Positions 41,022 through 51,737 are shown, counted from the stretch's first letter. The stretch: 64,000 bases of DNA from an uncultured Pelagibacteraceae bacterium (GCA_902564025.1 CACEZK010000001.1:1-64000), one strand, 5' to 3'. Numbers and translations: made by a program. The notes: a model not told the origin generated them from the sequence alone.

Positions 41022-41133
41022 CTTTTTTAAACTTTTTTATTGTTTTGTATTCATCATTAATCGCTTGCGAGAGCTCAAAGCCTTTTGTAACAAAGTTAAC
41101 AATTTTATTAATTAAAACTTTCCTTGTGATCAT
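40975..41133 (-). CDS. Possible small ORF, 52 aa, overlapping the proC start (candidate UbiK/BMFP remnant)
   Basis: Own translation MITRKVLINKIVNFVTKGFELSQAINDEYKTIKKFKKDGNNAKEKNHCKQFK*; lies where UbiK/BMFP genes often sit between lgt and proC. Confidence 0.3.
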   Translation of the reverse strand: MITRKVLINKIVNFVTKGFELSQAINDEYKTIKKFKKDGNNAKEKNHCKQFK

Positions 41134-41174
41134 AATTAGTGATAAATATATTTTTAATATTATTCGAAATTAAC

Positions 41175-41987
41175 GTGATTTATCTTAGTTTTCCATCTAT
41201 TAGTCCAGTTTTTTTTTCGATTGGTCCTCTTGATATCCGTTGGTACTCACTTGCGTATATTGTGGGATTTATATTTGCATGGAGATACATTAAATATCTC
41301 GCTTCAAATAAAGCAGTTTCTCATAGTAATAGCATCAATGAAAAACTAATAGATGATCTGATATTTTATTCAATAATTGGATTAATTATAGGAGCACGAT
41401 TGGGATATGTGATTTTCTATAATTATGATTATTACTCTGAAAACCTAATTGAGATATTATATCTTTGGCAAGGAGGTTTATCCTTTCACGGGGGTTTACT
41501 TGGTATTGTTATAGCCGCCATAATAATTTCAAAGCTCTATAAAACTACTTTTTTTGAAATAAGCGATTTGATATGTGTATCAGCTCCTGTTGGAATATTT
41601 TTTGGCAGAATATCTAATTTTATTAATGGCGAATTATTTGGTAGACCTTCAAATTTTCTTATTGGAATGAAATTTCCAAACGCTGACAACCAGTATCGTC
41701 ATCCAAGTCAATTATATGAAGCTTTTTTAGAAGGACTTTTATTATTTATAATTTTAAATTTTTTAATTTTTAAATTTAAAAAACTTAAAAACCCTGGAAT
41801 AATTTCAGGTGTCTTTCTGATGCTTTATGGATTATTTCGATTTACCGTTGAATTTACACGCGAGCCCGATATTCAATTAGGCTTTGTATATCATTTTCTT
41901 ACAATGGGCATGATACTATCTTTACCAATGTTTCTTGCTGGAATTTTAATTTTAGTAATTAAAAGCATTAAAAATGATACAAGATAA
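41175..41987 (+). CDS. lgt: Prolipoprotein diacylglyceryl transferase (probable GTG start at 41175)
   Basis: IDIRWYSLAYIVGF-type start; LSFHGGLLGIVIA; GRISNFINGELFGRPSNF; YRHPSQLYEAFLEG. Confidence 0.95.
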   Translation: MIYLSFPSISPVFFSIGPLDIRWYSLAYIVGFIFAWRYIKYLASNKAVSHSNSINEKLIDDLIFYSIIGLIIGARLGYVIFYNYDYYSENLIEILYLWQGGLSFHGGLLGIVIAAIIISKLYKTTFFEISDLICVSAPVGIFFGRISNFINGELFGRPSNFLIGMKFPNADNQYRHPSQLYEAFLEGLLLFIILNFLIFKFKKLKNPGIISGVFLMLYGLFRFTVEFTREPDIQLGFVYHFLTMGMILSLPMFLAGILILVIKSIKNDTR

Positions 41988-43002
41988 AATTTACGATGCT
42001 TTAAAAGAAAATGCATTTCTCTATCTAGATGATTTTATGAATATTTCATTAAGAGATGAAGAGCATGGATACTATACATCTAACAAAGCTATAGGCAAAG
42101 ATGGAGATTTTGTTACTGCACCTGAAATATCACAAATGTTTGGTGAAATAATTGCTGTAAAAATATTAAACCTCATTCATTCAAGAAACATAAAAAAGTT
42201 TAATTTAATTGAACTAGGACCAGGAAGAGGCGCTCTGATAAACGATATTACTAGAGTACTCAATGCTTTATTAGATGAAGATGTCGAGTATACAATTCAC
42301 TTTAATGAAATTAATAAATTTTATATTCAAAATCTAAAAGATACCTATCCTAATTGTAAGATACATAAAAATTTCAATTCATATCCAAATGAATTTTCAG
42401 TAATAATTGCAAATGAGTTTTTTGATGCGATACCCACGCGCCAATTAATGAGTAGGAATGGAAATATTTATGAAACGGTTATTAAATTGGATCAAAAGGA
42501 TAGTCTAAGATTTGACTTTATTAAGCCGAGACCAGATATTTCTAAATTTGTAAAAAATATGCAAGACCTTAAACATCTTGAGGTAATTGAATTTTCTCCT
42601 GAGACTAATTTAATCTTTCGGGAATTGATCAATTTCTTGCTTATGAATAATGGTTTTTTCTTACTAATTGATTATGGATATATTAATCTACCTAAGATAA
42701 GCACACTTCAGTCAATTAAATCAAATAAAAAAACTGATTTTCTTGATAACCCAGGTAATCAAGATATCACATATCACGTAGACTTTAATAACCTGCAAAA
42801 TATTTTAGAAGAAAATAAAATTGATGACTTTATAATAAATACTCAATCTAATTTCCTTCGGCAAAATGGCATTTTAGATCGAGCTAATATCTTAATTAAG
42901 AAAAACCCAAAGAAAGAGAAGCAAATAAACGAACAGTTGGCAATACTTACCAAAAGAGAATATATGGGAAATTTATTTAAAGTTTTGGAAATTAATATTT
43001 AA
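41974..43002 (+). CDS. MidA/NDUFAF7-family SAM-dependent methyltransferase
   Basis: FVTAPEISQMFGEIIAV, LIELGPGRGALINDI, IIANEFFDAIPTRQL, LLIDYGY. Confidence 0.92.
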   Translation: MIQDKIYDALKENAFLYLDDFMNISLRDEEHGYYTSNKAIGKDGDFVTAPEISQMFGEIIAVKILNLIHSRNIKKFNLIELGPGRGALINDITRVLNALLDEDVEYTIHFNEINKFYIQNLKDTYPNCKIHKNFNSYPNEFSVIIANEFFDAIPTRQLMSRNGNIYETVIKLDQKDSLRFDFIKPRPDISKFVKNMQDLKHLEVIEFSPETNLIFRELINFLLMNNGFFLLIDYGYINLPKISTLQSIKSNKKTDFLDNPGNQDITYHVDFNNLQNILEENKIDDFIINTQSNFLRQNGILDRANILIKKNPKKEKQINEQLAILTKREYMGNLFKVLEINI

Positions 43003-43757
43003 TGTTTTTTACAAAAAATCTATCAAATATAGATCATTGTTTCTTTTCAAGATTGGGTGGTGTTTCGCAAGGAAGATATAAATCACTAAATTGTGGAAAG
43101 GGATCAAAAGATGAGAATGGTGCTATTGAAGAAAATTTAGTCGCTATTTCTAGATATTACGGTTTAAAAAAGTCTGATATTATTACTATGCATCAAACAC
43201 ACTCTTCTAATTCAATAATTTTAGATAGCAGCAATAAGTCTGAAATTTTAAAATGTGACGGTATTGTAACTAAAGAAAATAATAAAATCTTATCAGTATT
43301 AACGGCTGATTGTGCTCCATTATTATTTTATGAGGTGAAAAATGAAATAATAGGAGCTTGTCATGCAGGCTGGAAAGGTGCCTTGAATGGTATAATTCAA
43401 AATACAATTTTACAAATAACCAAGCTGGGCGGAAAGAGAGATAATATACGATGCAGTATTGGCCCATGTATAGGACAAAAATCCTATGAGGTAAGATCAC
43501 CTTTTTACAAAAACTTTATTAAACAAGATCAAGATAATGCAAGGTTTTTTCAAAAAAATCATAATAATAGATATCTGTTTTCGCTTACTGAATTCATTCT
43601 CAAGATACTTTCTGATGAGCAAATTACTAACCACGAGATTGTTGATGTCGATACTTTCAGCGAAGAAACATTATGTTTTAGCTATCGAAGAAATTATAAA
43701 AAAAATATAACCGATTATGGTAGAATGATTTCAACAATTGTTATAAAAGACAGATAA
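43002..43757 (+). CDS. pgeF: Polyphenol oxidase/laccase-domain protein (PgeF family)
   Basis: FFSRLGGVSQGRYKSLNCG, MHQTHSSN, LTADCAPLLFYE, GACHAGWKGALNGII, IGPCIGQKSYEV. Confidence 0.94.
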   Translation: MFFTKNLSNIDHCFFSRLGGVSQGRYKSLNCGKGSKDENGAIEENLVAISRYYGLKKSDIITMHQTHSSNSIILDSSNKSEILKCDGIVTKENNKILSVLTADCAPLLFYEVKNEIIGACHAGWKGALNGIIQNTILQITKLGGKRDNIRCSIGPCIGQKSYEVRSPFYKNFIKQDQDNARFFQKNHNNRYLFSLTEFILKILSDEQITNHEIVDVDTFSEETLCFSYRRNYKKNITDYGRMISTIVIKDR

Positions 43758-43760
43758 ATT

Positions 43761-44696
43761 ATGAGAATTATTGCAGGAAACAGCAATTTACCTTTATCTA
43801 AGAGCGTCGCAGAATATCTTGGCGAAAACCTTACAAATGCTTCTATTACAAGATTTGCTGATGATGAAGTTTATGTAGAAATTAAAGAGAACATTCGTGG
43901 TGAGGATGTATTTGTAATGGAGTCTCTATCTTACCCGGCGAATGACAATATAATGGAACTACTGGTGATGATAGATGCACTTAAAAGAGCTTCAGCCAAA
44001 AGGATTACTGCCGTGATCCCTTATTATGGATATGCACGACAAGATAGAAAACCAGGGCCAAGAACCCCTATCTCTGCAAAATTAGTTGCAAATTTAATAA
44101 CAACTGCTGGAGCAGACAGAGTACTTACTTTAGATCTTCATGCTGAACAGATACAGGGATTTTTTGACATACCAACAGATAATTTATTTGCAGGTCCAGT
44201 ATTTTCAAAAGACATAAAAGAAAAATATGAAATTAGTAATCTAGTTGCAGTTTCTCCTGATATTGGTGGAGTTGTGAGGGCAAGAGCGATTGCAAATAAG
44301 ATCGGAGCCTCAATTGCTATTGTTGATAAAAGAAGACCTAGAGCAGGTGATAGCGAGGTAATGAATATAATTGGAGATGTAAAAGGAAAGGATTGTATTA
44401 TTCTAGATGATATCATTGACTCAGCAGGAACAATTTGTAATGCAGCTGACAAAATTATAGATTTAGGAGCTAATAGTATCACTTCTTATGTTACGCACGG
44501 AGTATTAACAGGTAAGGCCTTAGAAAAAATTAGTGCATCAAAATTGACTGAACTAGTAATTACAGATTCAATCAATAATCAGGAAAAATTAAAAGCCTGT
44601 GAGAAAATTAGGTCCATTAGCATCTCAGATTTATTGGGTGAGGCAATTAAAAGGATATCCGAGGCGAGCTCAGTATCAAGTCTATTTGAATTTTAA
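43761..44696 (+). CDS. prs: Ribose-phosphate pyrophosphokinase
   Basis: [61 protein letters not shown]. Confidence 0.98.
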   Translation: MRIIAGNSNLPLSKSVAEYLGENLTNASITRFADDEVYVEIKENIRGEDVFVMESLSYPANDNIMELLVMIDALKRASAKRITAVIPYYGYARQDRKPGPRTPISAKLVANLITTAGADRVLTLDLHAEQIQGFFDIPTDNLFAGPVFSKDIKEKYEISNLVAVSPDIGGVVRARAIANKIGASIAIVDKRRPRAGDSEVMNIIGDVKGKDCIILDDIIDSAGTICNAADKIIDLGANSITSYVTHGVLTGKALEKISASKLTELVITDSINNQEKLKACEKIRSISISDLLGEAIKRISEASSVSSLFEF

Positions 44697-44747
44697 TTTA
44701 TATACTTGCCATATAGGTAATTTTAATTTAATACCAACCTCATTGTT

Positions 44748-45449
44748 ATGGGCAAAGAAACTAATTTAAACGCTGAAATCAGGGATAGATCTGGTAAATC
44801 CGCTGTAAAAAAAGTACTAGCTGCAGGTAAGATTCCTTCGGTTATGTATGGTTTAGGTGAAAACCCTGTAAATATTTCATTAGATAAGATTACTGTTCAA
44901 AAAGAGATCAATTCTGGTGGTTTCCTAACTAGAATATTTACACTTAACGTTGATGGAAAGAAAAGCTTAGCGATTCCAAGAGAGGTTCAATTTGATCCAC
45001 TTTCTGATCAACCTATACACATTGATTTTTTAAGACTAGCTGCAGACTCAAAAATTACTCTAGACATTCCTACTAGGTTTATTAATGAAGAGTTATCACC
45101 TGGATTAAAACGAGGCGGTGTTCTAAATGTTAATAGACGTACTGTTCAACTAAGTTGCCCTGCTAATAATATACCTGAAGAGATAGTTTTCGATCTAGAG
45201 GGTTTAGAAATAGGTGACACAATCAGAATTTCTGCAGCAAATTTAGGTGACGGAATTTCTCCAACAATTAGTGATAGAGATTTCACTGTGGCATCTGTTG
45301 CTGCACCTACTGTTGTAAAAGAACCTGAAGCTCCTGCAGAAGGTGAGGTTGCTGAAGGTGAAGCTGCTGAGGGTGGTGCCGCAGCTGAAGATAAAAAAGA
45401 TGCAGCTCCAGAGGCTGATAACAAAGAAGAAAACAAAGATAAAGAATAA
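44748..45449 (+). CDS. rplY: Ribosomal protein bL25 (Ctc form) with acidic Ala/Glu-rich tail
   Basis: LNAEIRDRSGKSAVKKVLAAGKIPSVMYGLGENPVNISL; Ctc C-terminal domain; adjacent to pth. Confidence 0.95.
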   Translation: MGKETNLNAEIRDRSGKSAVKKVLAAGKIPSVMYGLGENPVNISLDKITVQKEINSGGFLTRIFTLNVDGKKSLAIPREVQFDPLSDQPIHIDFLRLAADSKITLDIPTRFINEELSPGLKRGGVLNVNRRTVQLSCPANNIPEEIVFDLEGLEIGDTIRISAANLGDGISPTISDRDFTVASVAAPTVVKEPEAPAEGEVAEGEAAEGGAAAEDKKDAAPEADNKEENKDKE

Positions 45450-45494
45450 TACTTTTTCTTTTACCTATTTTGATATTTATATATCTTCAATCAT

Positions 45495-46049
45495 ATGATT
45501 GCATTAATCGGATTAGGGAATCCTGGTACAAAGCATAAAAATAATAGACATAATGTGGGCTATTTATTTATCAATCAGCTTTTACAAGATCATGATGATG
45601 TAATGAGAGAAAAGAAATTTGATGGGGAGTTGGCATCGTTTCTTATTGGAAAGAAAAAAATATACACCTTTAAATCCAATGATTATATGAATGAGTGTGG
45701 TAAAAGTATTGCAACTTTTTTAAACTTTTTCAAAATTAAATCAAATCTAACTTATGTTATTCATGATGATCTAGATATCACTTTGGGAAAAATAAAAATC
45801 AAGTTGGGGGGTTCTTCCGCAGGTCATAATGGGCTCAAATCAATAGATAGTAAAATTGGAAAAAATTATAATAGAATAAGAATCGGTATAAATCATCCGG
45901 GTAATAAAGAAATGGTTAATAAACATGTATTAAGTAATTTTAAAAAAAGTGAGTTAGAAGTTATTAATGAATTAAATATAAAAATGTCTGAAAATATAAA
46001 AATATTATTTGATGGAGAAAAATCCAAATTTATTAATAATTTAAAATAA
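45495..46049 (+). CDS. pth: Peptidyl-tRNA hydrolase
   Basis: MIALIGLGNPGTKHKNNRHNVGYLFI; NDYMNECGKSI; VIHDDLDITLGKIKIKLGGSSAGHNGLKSI. Confidence 0.97.
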   Translation: MIALIGLGNPGTKHKNNRHNVGYLFINQLLQDHDDVMREKKFDGELASFLIGKKKIYTFKSNDYMNECGKSIATFLNFFKIKSNLTYVIHDDLDITLGKIKIKLGGSSAGHNGLKSIDSKIGKNYNRIRIGINHPGNKEMVNKHVLSNFKKSELEVINELNIKMSENIKILFDGEKSKFINNLK

Positions 46050-46055
46050 TCGATC

Positions 46056-47144
46056 ATGGGATTTAAGTGTGGAATTGTTGGATTGCCAAATGTTGGGAAA
46101 TCAACATTGTTCAATGCATTAACAAAGAAAATAGCCGCTGAAGCAGCAAACTACCCTTTTTGTACCATTGAACCAAATGAGGGTACTGTAATAGTGCCTG
46201 ATAGAAGAGTAGAAACTCTATCAAATTTAGCAAAATCAAAAAAAACAATACCAACATCTCTTAGTTTTTACGATATAGCGGGTTTAGTTAAAGGTGCTTC
46301 TAAAGGAGAGGGACTCGGAAATAAATTTTTATCTCATATTAGAGAAGTAGATGCAGTTATCCATGTGGTTCGCTGTTTTGAAGATGCTAATATTACTCAT
46401 GTAAACAATAAAATAGATCCTGTTGATGATATTGAAACGATAAATACTGAATTAGTTCTATCCGACATCGAACAACTCGAAAAAATAAAAAAAGGACTAG
46501 AAAAACTAGTAAAAAAAGGTGATAAAGAGGCCAAATTAAAAACAGAGGCTTTGAACCTTCTACTTAAACACTTGGAAACAGGTCAGCCTGCTATTTTAAT
46601 GAAGAATTTAAATGAAATCTTCGCGCAAATAAAAGAGTTCAACTTAATAACAATCAAGCCAACAATTTACGTATGTAATGTTGATGAAAATTCAATAATT
46701 GAAGGTAATGAACTAACTTTAAAAATTGAAAATTTTCTGAATTCTAAGTTAATTAAGATTTCAGCAGAAATTGAGTCACAAATCTCGTCTTTAAATGAAG
46801 ACGATCAAAAAGATTATCTTGAAAGTCTAGGATTAGATGAGTCTGGCTTGAATAAGGTTATTAAAGCTGGATATTCGACTCTTAACTTAATTACTTATTT
46901 CACAGCTGGCGAACAAGAAACAAGAGCATGGACGATTGAAAATGGCACTACTGCACCAAAAGCAGCAGGAAAAATTCACACAGACTTTGAGAAAGGCTTT
47001 ATTAGAGCTGAAACAATATCATATAAAGATTATTTAGATTGTGAAGGAGAGTTAAAAGCGAAAGAACTTGGAAAGATGCGTAGCGAAGGTAAGGATTATG
47101 TAGTACAAGATGGTGACGTAATGCATTTTTTATTTAATAATTAA
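46056..47144 (+). CDS. ychF: Redox-regulated ATPase YchF
   Basis: MGFKCGIVGLPNVGKSTLFNALTKKIAAEAANYPFCTIEPNEG. Confidence 0.98.
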   Translation: MGFKCGIVGLPNVGKSTLFNALTKKIAAEAANYPFCTIEPNEGTVIVPDRRVETLSNLAKSKKTIPTSLSFYDIAGLVKGASKGEGLGNKFLSHIREVDAVIHVVRCFEDANITHVNNKIDPVDDIETINTELVLSDIEQLEKIKKGLEKLVKKGDKEAKLKTEALNLLLKHLETGQPAILMKNLNEIFAQIKEFNLITIKPTIYVCNVDENSIIEGNELTLKIENFLNSKLIKISAEIESQISSLNEDDQKDYLESLGLDESGLNKVIKAGYSTLNLITYFTAGEQETRAWTIENGTTAPKAAGKIHTDFEKGFIRAETISYKDYLDCEGELKAKELGKMRSEGKDYVVQDGDVMHFLFNN

Positions 47145-47146
47145 CC

Positions 47147-47593
47147 ATGGATCATAAACTAGAATTTCCTACATATGAAGAAATGCACGAAAAAGCGGTT
47201 AAGCTTGCGCATCTCATAAAAGAAAAAAATATTAAATTTGATAAAATGGTTGTTGTCTCTCGAGGTGGATTTGTACCTGCTTCAGTTGTAGCTTACACCC
47301 TTGGAATTCAGGACGTAGATATTGTTTCCATACAAAGTTATATCCATAGAGAGGCTGGAAAAGCAATTGTTCACAGAGCTCCGAAAACTGATGAGGTTGT
47401 GCTCGTCATAGATGATATTGTTGATAAAGGAGGTACCGCTAAAGCGCTAAAGGAGTACATGCCTAATATGCACTTAGCTGTAATATATGCAAAACCAAGA
47501 GGTTTGCCTCTAGCTGACACGTATGTCGAGGAAATTACACAAGAAACTTGGCCTGTCTTCCCCTGGGATGAGGAAGACAAAGCCAATCATTAA
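47147..47593 (+). CDS. Phosphoribosyltransferase (xanthine/guanine, Gpt-like)
   Basis: MVVVSRGGFVPASVVAYTLG; VVLVIDDIVDKGGTAKAL PRPP loop; YAKPRG...WPVFPWD. Confidence 0.85.
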   Translation: MDHKLEFPTYEEMHEKAVKLAHLIKEKNIKFDKMVVVSRGGFVPASVVAYTLGIQDVDIVSIQSYIHREAGKAIVHRAPKTDEVVLVIDDIVDKGGTAKALKEYMPNMHLAVIYAKPRGLPLADTYVEEITQETWPVFPWDEEDKANH

Positions 47594-47598
47594 CTAAA

Positions 47599-48888
47599 CT
47601 AGAAGATAAAGTATAGTACCGATAATACTCCAATTACTATCGAACCAGCATTCAGGTCCTCATGTCTACCGCTTAGAGCTTTAATTACAACATAAGCTAT
47701 AAAACCAAGTGCAATCCCATGAGCAATACTGAATGTAAGAGGCATCAAAACTGCTGCTAACACTGCTGGAGCATATTCACTAACATCATCCCATTCTATA
47801 TCCCTTAGGTTTTTCAAAAAGAATGTTGCAACAAACACTAGAGCTGGAGCAGTTGCAAATGCAGGAATACTTTGAGCTAATGGTGCTAAAAATAAACAGA
47901 TTGCAAAAAGAACTGCCACAGCAACCGCTGTAAGTCCTGTTCGCCCACCTTCTTTAACACCTGCTCCAGATTCAATGTATGATGTAGTATTGGAAGTTCC
48001 AACTAATGCACCTATTGTTGTAGCGGTGGAATCTGCCAAAACTGCTCTACCTATTCCATCAACATTTCCGTCTTGGTCAACTTTGCCAGTTAAATTCGCT
48101 ACTGAAGTAAGAGTTCCAGCGGTATCGAAAAAGTCTACAAAAAGAAAAGCAAATGCGACACCAATAAAACCTGCCGTTGCTATAAGGCTAAAGTCCATTG
48201 AGAACGCATGAACAGCTGGTGGGACTGATCCCACAACTCCATCAATTGCGCTCACACCACTTACCCAAGCAATAATACTTACTGCAAGTATACCAATGAT
48301 GATTGACCCTGGAACGCCGCGCTTATCTAAAATTGCCATAATTGCGAATCCGACAGCAGCTAATATTACAGGCATTGAACTTACATCACCTAAACCAACT
48401 AAAGTTGCGGGATTATCAACAACCACACCAGCATTTTTTAATCCTATAATTGCTAAGAACAAGCCTATGCCCGCCCCTACGCCAAACTTCATACTTTTTG
48501 GTATGCTGTTTATTATCCACTGACGCGCTGGTGTTACAGATAAAATTAAAAATACTATCCCTGCAATAAACACTGCGGCAAGAGCCTGCTGGTAGGTATA
48601 ACCCATCCCAAACACAACTCCAAAAGCAAAGAAAGCATTTAAACCCATACCAGGCGCTAGGGCAATTGGCCAATTAGCCCATAGGCCCATTATTAAACAG
48701 CCAACTACAGCAGCTATGATTGTGGCAACAAATACACCACCAAAATCCATACCAGTTCCCTCAGTAGATAAGATGGCTGGATTAACGACAATAATATATG
48801 CCATTGTTAAGAACGTGGCTAAACCTGCCAGTAACTCAGTTTTTACGCTGGTACCGTTCTCTTTTAATTTAAAAATATTTTCTAACAT
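47599..48888 (-). CDS. NCS2 family purine permease (AzgA-like)
   Basis: ELLAGLATFLTMAYIIVVNPAILS; GPGMGLNAFFAFGVVFGMGY-type; SNTTSYIESGAGVKEGGRTGLTAV; LVGFFDTAGT-type LFVDFFDTAGTLTSVA. Confidence 0.95.
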   Translation of the reverse strand: MLENIFKLKENGTSVKTELLAGLATFLTMAYIIVVNPAILSTEGTGMDFGGVFVATIIAAVVGCLIMGLWANWPIALAPGMGLNAFFAFGVVFGMGYTYQQALAAVFIAGIVFLILSVTPARQWIINSIPKSMKFGVGAGIGLFLAIIGLKNAGVVVDNPATLVGLGDVSSMPVILAAVGFAIMAILDKRGVPGSIIIGILAVSIIAWVSGVSAIDGVVGSVPPAVHAFSMDFSLIATAGFIGVAFAFLFVDFFDTAGTLTSVANLTGKVDQDGNVDGIGRAVLADSTATTIGALVGTSNTTSYIESGAGVKEGGRTGLTAVAVAVLFAICLFLAPLAQSIPAFATAPALVFVATFFLKNLRDIEWDDVSEYAPAVLAAVLMPLTFSIAHGIALGFIAYVVIKALSGRHEDLNAGSIVIGVLSVLYFIF

Positions 48889-48960
48889 TCAATTCCTCCG
48901 TTTAGTAAGAGTTTAATTTACATTACCAAAATAAAGTAATCGAGATCGATAAAATGTTTC

Positions 48961-48969
48961 TGTGGATAA
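48961..48969 (-). promoter_or_regulatory. Isolated perfect DnaA-box sequence (TTATCCACA on minus strand)
   Basis: tgtggataa at 48961..48969 in the intergenic region; no companion cluster seen. Confidence 0.3.
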
Positions 48970-49038
48970 GGATATTAATAATTTACTTAAAATTGTTTTT
49001 TTAAATAATTGAAAAATCAATTATTTTTAGAAAACAGA

Positions 49039-49815
49039 CTAATGAGTGTCTTTCCAAATTTGTCGATTAGTGAAGTAGAGTAATACGGAAAGAATTAATA
49101 AGTATGAAATTACCTTAAAACCGATTCTTTTTCTCGCCTCTAGCTTTGGTTCTGCTGCCCAGGTCAGAAACATCGTGACGTCACGTGCCATTTGTTCTGG
49201 TGTAGCAGTTGTTCCGTCTGTGTAGACTACAGCATCCTCATACAATACTTGAGGCATTGCTATTTTTTGACCTTTTGCGTACTCATTGTAATAAACACCA
49301 TCGTCAAGTTTAATATCGCTTGGCGCATCTACATAACCTAATAATAGAGAATACAAATAGTCTGCTCCACCATGTCGTGCTTTAACCATAACAGATAAGT
49401 CCGGAGGATAAGCGCCGCCGTTTGCAGCTCTTCCCTGTTGTTCATTTTCATACGGGCTAACAAACTTGTCAGATAATATTGCAGGACGCATTTCAACTTC
49501 TCCATCGGCATTTGGAGCAGCTTTCACTTCAAATGCTGCAGCCATTGCTTTAGCTTGAGACTCGCTGAATTCAGGGCCACCCTCTTCAATTAGATTTCTA
49601 TAACTTAAAAGGTTCATTGAATGACATCCTGAACAGACTTCAGTATAGACTTGATACCCTCTTTGAAGCGACGCTCTCTCAAATTTTCCTAATGGTCCTT
49701 CAAATGACCAATCAGGATGCATGGGCTCTTTCATTTCACCAGCAGCATGTAATTGAGTAAAGCTAAAGCTCAGTAGCAATGAGAAAGATACAAACAAATT
49801 TATGATAAATTTCAT
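49039..49815 (-). CDS. petC: Cytochrome c1 of the bc1 complex
   Basis: YQVYTEVCSGCHSMNLLSYRNL; PPDLSVMVKARHGGADYLYSLL; IAMPQVL; C-terminal TM. Confidence 0.97.
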   Translation of the reverse strand: MKFIINLFVSFSLLLSFSFTQLHAAGEMKEPMHPDWSFEGPLGKFERASLQRGYQVYTEVCSGCHSMNLLSYRNLIEEGGPEFSESQAKAMAAAFEVKAAPNADGEVEMRPAILSDKFVSPYENEQQGRAANGGAYPPDLSVMVKARHGGADYLYSLLLGYVDAPSDIKLDDGVYYNEYAKGQKIAMPQVLYEDAVVYTDGTTATPEQMARDVTMFLTWAAEPKLEARKRIGFKVISYLLILSVLLYFTNRQIWKDTH

Positions 49816-49825
49816 ATATCAATAG

Positions 49826-51085
49826 CTAAGCACTGGCTCCAGAGGCAGCGGCCTTCATCTGTCTTTCCTCGGGAGAAAGAACAGGCTCACTCAAGCTCTT
49901 AGGCAAAGGTTTGGTTTTTTCAATATAGCCAAGTAGAGGTAAAATAATTATAAAATGAGCAAAATAATAAGCGGTAGCAATTCGTCCAATAATCAGAAAT
50001 AGACCATCAGCAGTCTGAGCCCCTAGATAACCAAGCAATATTACATTAGCAAAGAAAAGCCATACAAACTGTCTATAGAGAGGTCTATATTTTGCTGATC
50101 TAACTTTTGAAGTATCCAGCCAAGGTAAGAATGCTAAAATAGCAATTGCAGAAACCATTAAAATTACTCCGCCGAGTTTATCTGGTACAGATCTCAAGAT
50201 TGCATAGAATGGAAGAAAATACCATTCTGGGACAATATGTTCTGGAGTTTGCATAGGATTAGCTTCAATATAGTTGTCAGTATGTCCAAGTAAATTAGGG
50301 ACAAAGAATACAAAGCCCGCGAATACAACTAAGAATACAACAAGTGCAAACATATCTTTTACAACGTAATGAGGATGGAAAGGAACTGTATCTTGAGAGC
50401 CTTGAACAACATTAATACCCTCAGGATTATTATTACCAGGTACATGTAGTGCCCAAACATGAAGTATAACTAGGGCAAAAATCAGGAAAGGCATCAGGTA
50501 ATGTAATGTGAAAAACCTAGTTAAAAGTGGGCTACCAACAGCATAACCTCCCCACAACCAGTTAGTTACTGACTCACCTACCAAAGGAATTGCACTGAAT
50601 AAATTTGTTATAACTGTAGCTCCCCAGAAACTCATTTGGCCCCACGGAAGCACATACCCCATAAAGGCAGTAGCAATCATGAGTAAAAATATAAACACAC
50701 CAATTATCCAGATTAATTCTCTTGGTTCTTTATATGAGCCGTAAAATAGAGATCTTGCCATATGAATATACACCGCCATAAAAAATAGTGATGCACCGTT
50801 TGCATGTATGTATCTTAATAACCACCCATAATTAACATCTCTCATTATATGCTCTACACTTGCAAAAGCTAAGTCGGCGTCAGCAACATAGTGCATTGCT
50901 AGGACAAGTCCTGTAATTATTTGGGTAACAAGACAAAAAGTTAAAATTCCACCAAATGTCCACCAATAATTTAAATTTTTCGGCGTTGGATATGGAAGTA
51001 AATGTCCATAAATTAAGTTTAAAAGTGGTAAACGGTCATTAAACCATCTTCCAACAGCTGATTTAGGTGCATAATTTTCGCTCAT
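49826..51085 (-). CDS. petB: Cytochrome b of the bc1 complex
   Basis: [64 protein letters not shown]. Confidence 0.98.
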   Translation of the reverse strand: MSENYAPKSAVGRWFNDRLPLLNLIYGHLLPYPTPKNLNYWWTFGGILTFCLVTQIITGLVLAMHYVADADLAFASVEHIMRDVNYGWLLRYIHANGASLFFMAVYIHMARSLFYGSYKEPRELIWIIGVFIFLLMIATAFMGYVLPWGQMSFWGATVITNLFSAIPLVGESVTNWLWGGYAVGSPLLTRFFTLHYLMPFLIFALVILHVWALHVPGNNNPEGINVVQGSQDTVPFHPHYVVKDMFALVVFLVVFAGFVFFVPNLLGHTDNYIEANPMQTPEHIVPEWYFLPFYAILRSVPDKLGGVILMVSAIAILAFLPWLDTSKVRSAKYRPLYRQFVWLFFANVILLGYLGAQTADGLFLIIGRIATAYYFAHFIIILPLLGYIEKTKPLPKSLSEPVLSPEERQMKAAASGASA

Positions 51086-51091
51086 ACTTTT

Positions 51092-51601
51092 TTATCCAAT
51101 TTTAATAGTAGTTTCGTTTAAGAATACATAATCCGGAATCTCAAGATTTGTAGGTGCAGGTCCCTTTCTTATCCTACCTGATGTATCATAATGAGAACCA
51201 TGACATGGACAAAACCAACCATTATAATCACCTTTTTGTCCAAGCGGCACACATCCAAGATGGGTACAAATTCCAACCATAACAAGCCATTCAGGATTTT
51301 GTGCTCGATCGCTATCTTCCTCTGGGTGCGGTAAATCAGCTAAATTCACTTTCTTTGCCTCATCAATTTCAGCCTGTGTTCGCCTTCTAATAAATACCGG
51401 TTTACCCCTCCACACCACAGTAATGCTTTGTCCAGGTATTATGGGCCTTAGATCAATCTCAGTTGATGCTAACGCTTTAACTGATGCATCAGGGTTCATT
51501 TGGTCAACGAAAGGCCATGCTAACGAAGCGGCTCCCGCAGCTGCAAATGCACCTGTAGTGACATAAAGAAAATTTCTTCTTGTAACTTGTTTTTCTGACA
51601 A
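51092..51601 (-). CDS. petA: Ubiquinol-cytochrome c reductase Rieske iron-sulfur subunit
   Basis: Tat-like [39 protein letters not shown] and CPCHGSHYD Rieske boxes. Confidence 0.98.
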   Translation of the reverse strand: MSEKQVTRRNFLYVTTGAFAAAGAASLAWPFVDQMNPDASVKALASTEIDLRPIIPGQSITVVWRGKPVFIRRRTQAEIDEAKKVNLADLPHPEEDSDRAQNPEWLVMVGICTHLGCVPLGQKGDYNGWFCPCHGSHYDTSGRIRKGPAPTNLEIPDYVFLNETTIKIG

Positions 51602-51737
51602 CTTAATATCCTTGAGTTATATTGATAATATACTTGTAAATCGTCGTTTTTTAAGGGAAAAAGGCAATCTGAAGTGCTAAAAATTGTGTCATGATGACGC
51701 ATATATTAGGATTAAAAAGTTATAAAATATCAATTAG

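Noticed and set aside
45320-45440. GAA/GCT-rich repeat-like DNA
   Set aside because: Encodes the Ala/Glu/Gly-rich acidic tail of bL25, which is common in alphaproteobacteria; degenerate repeat, not an independent element.
48961-48969. Perfect DnaA box suggesting a replication origin
   Set aside because: Single site; no box cluster, DUE pattern or origin-type neighbours (dnaA, hemE, parAB, gidA). More likely chance or minor regulatory.
48990-49030. aataattg-aaaaat-caattatt hairpin as petC terminator
   Set aside because: Stem is all A/T except one pair and the T-tract follows on the plus strand, not in the petABC direction; too weak to call.
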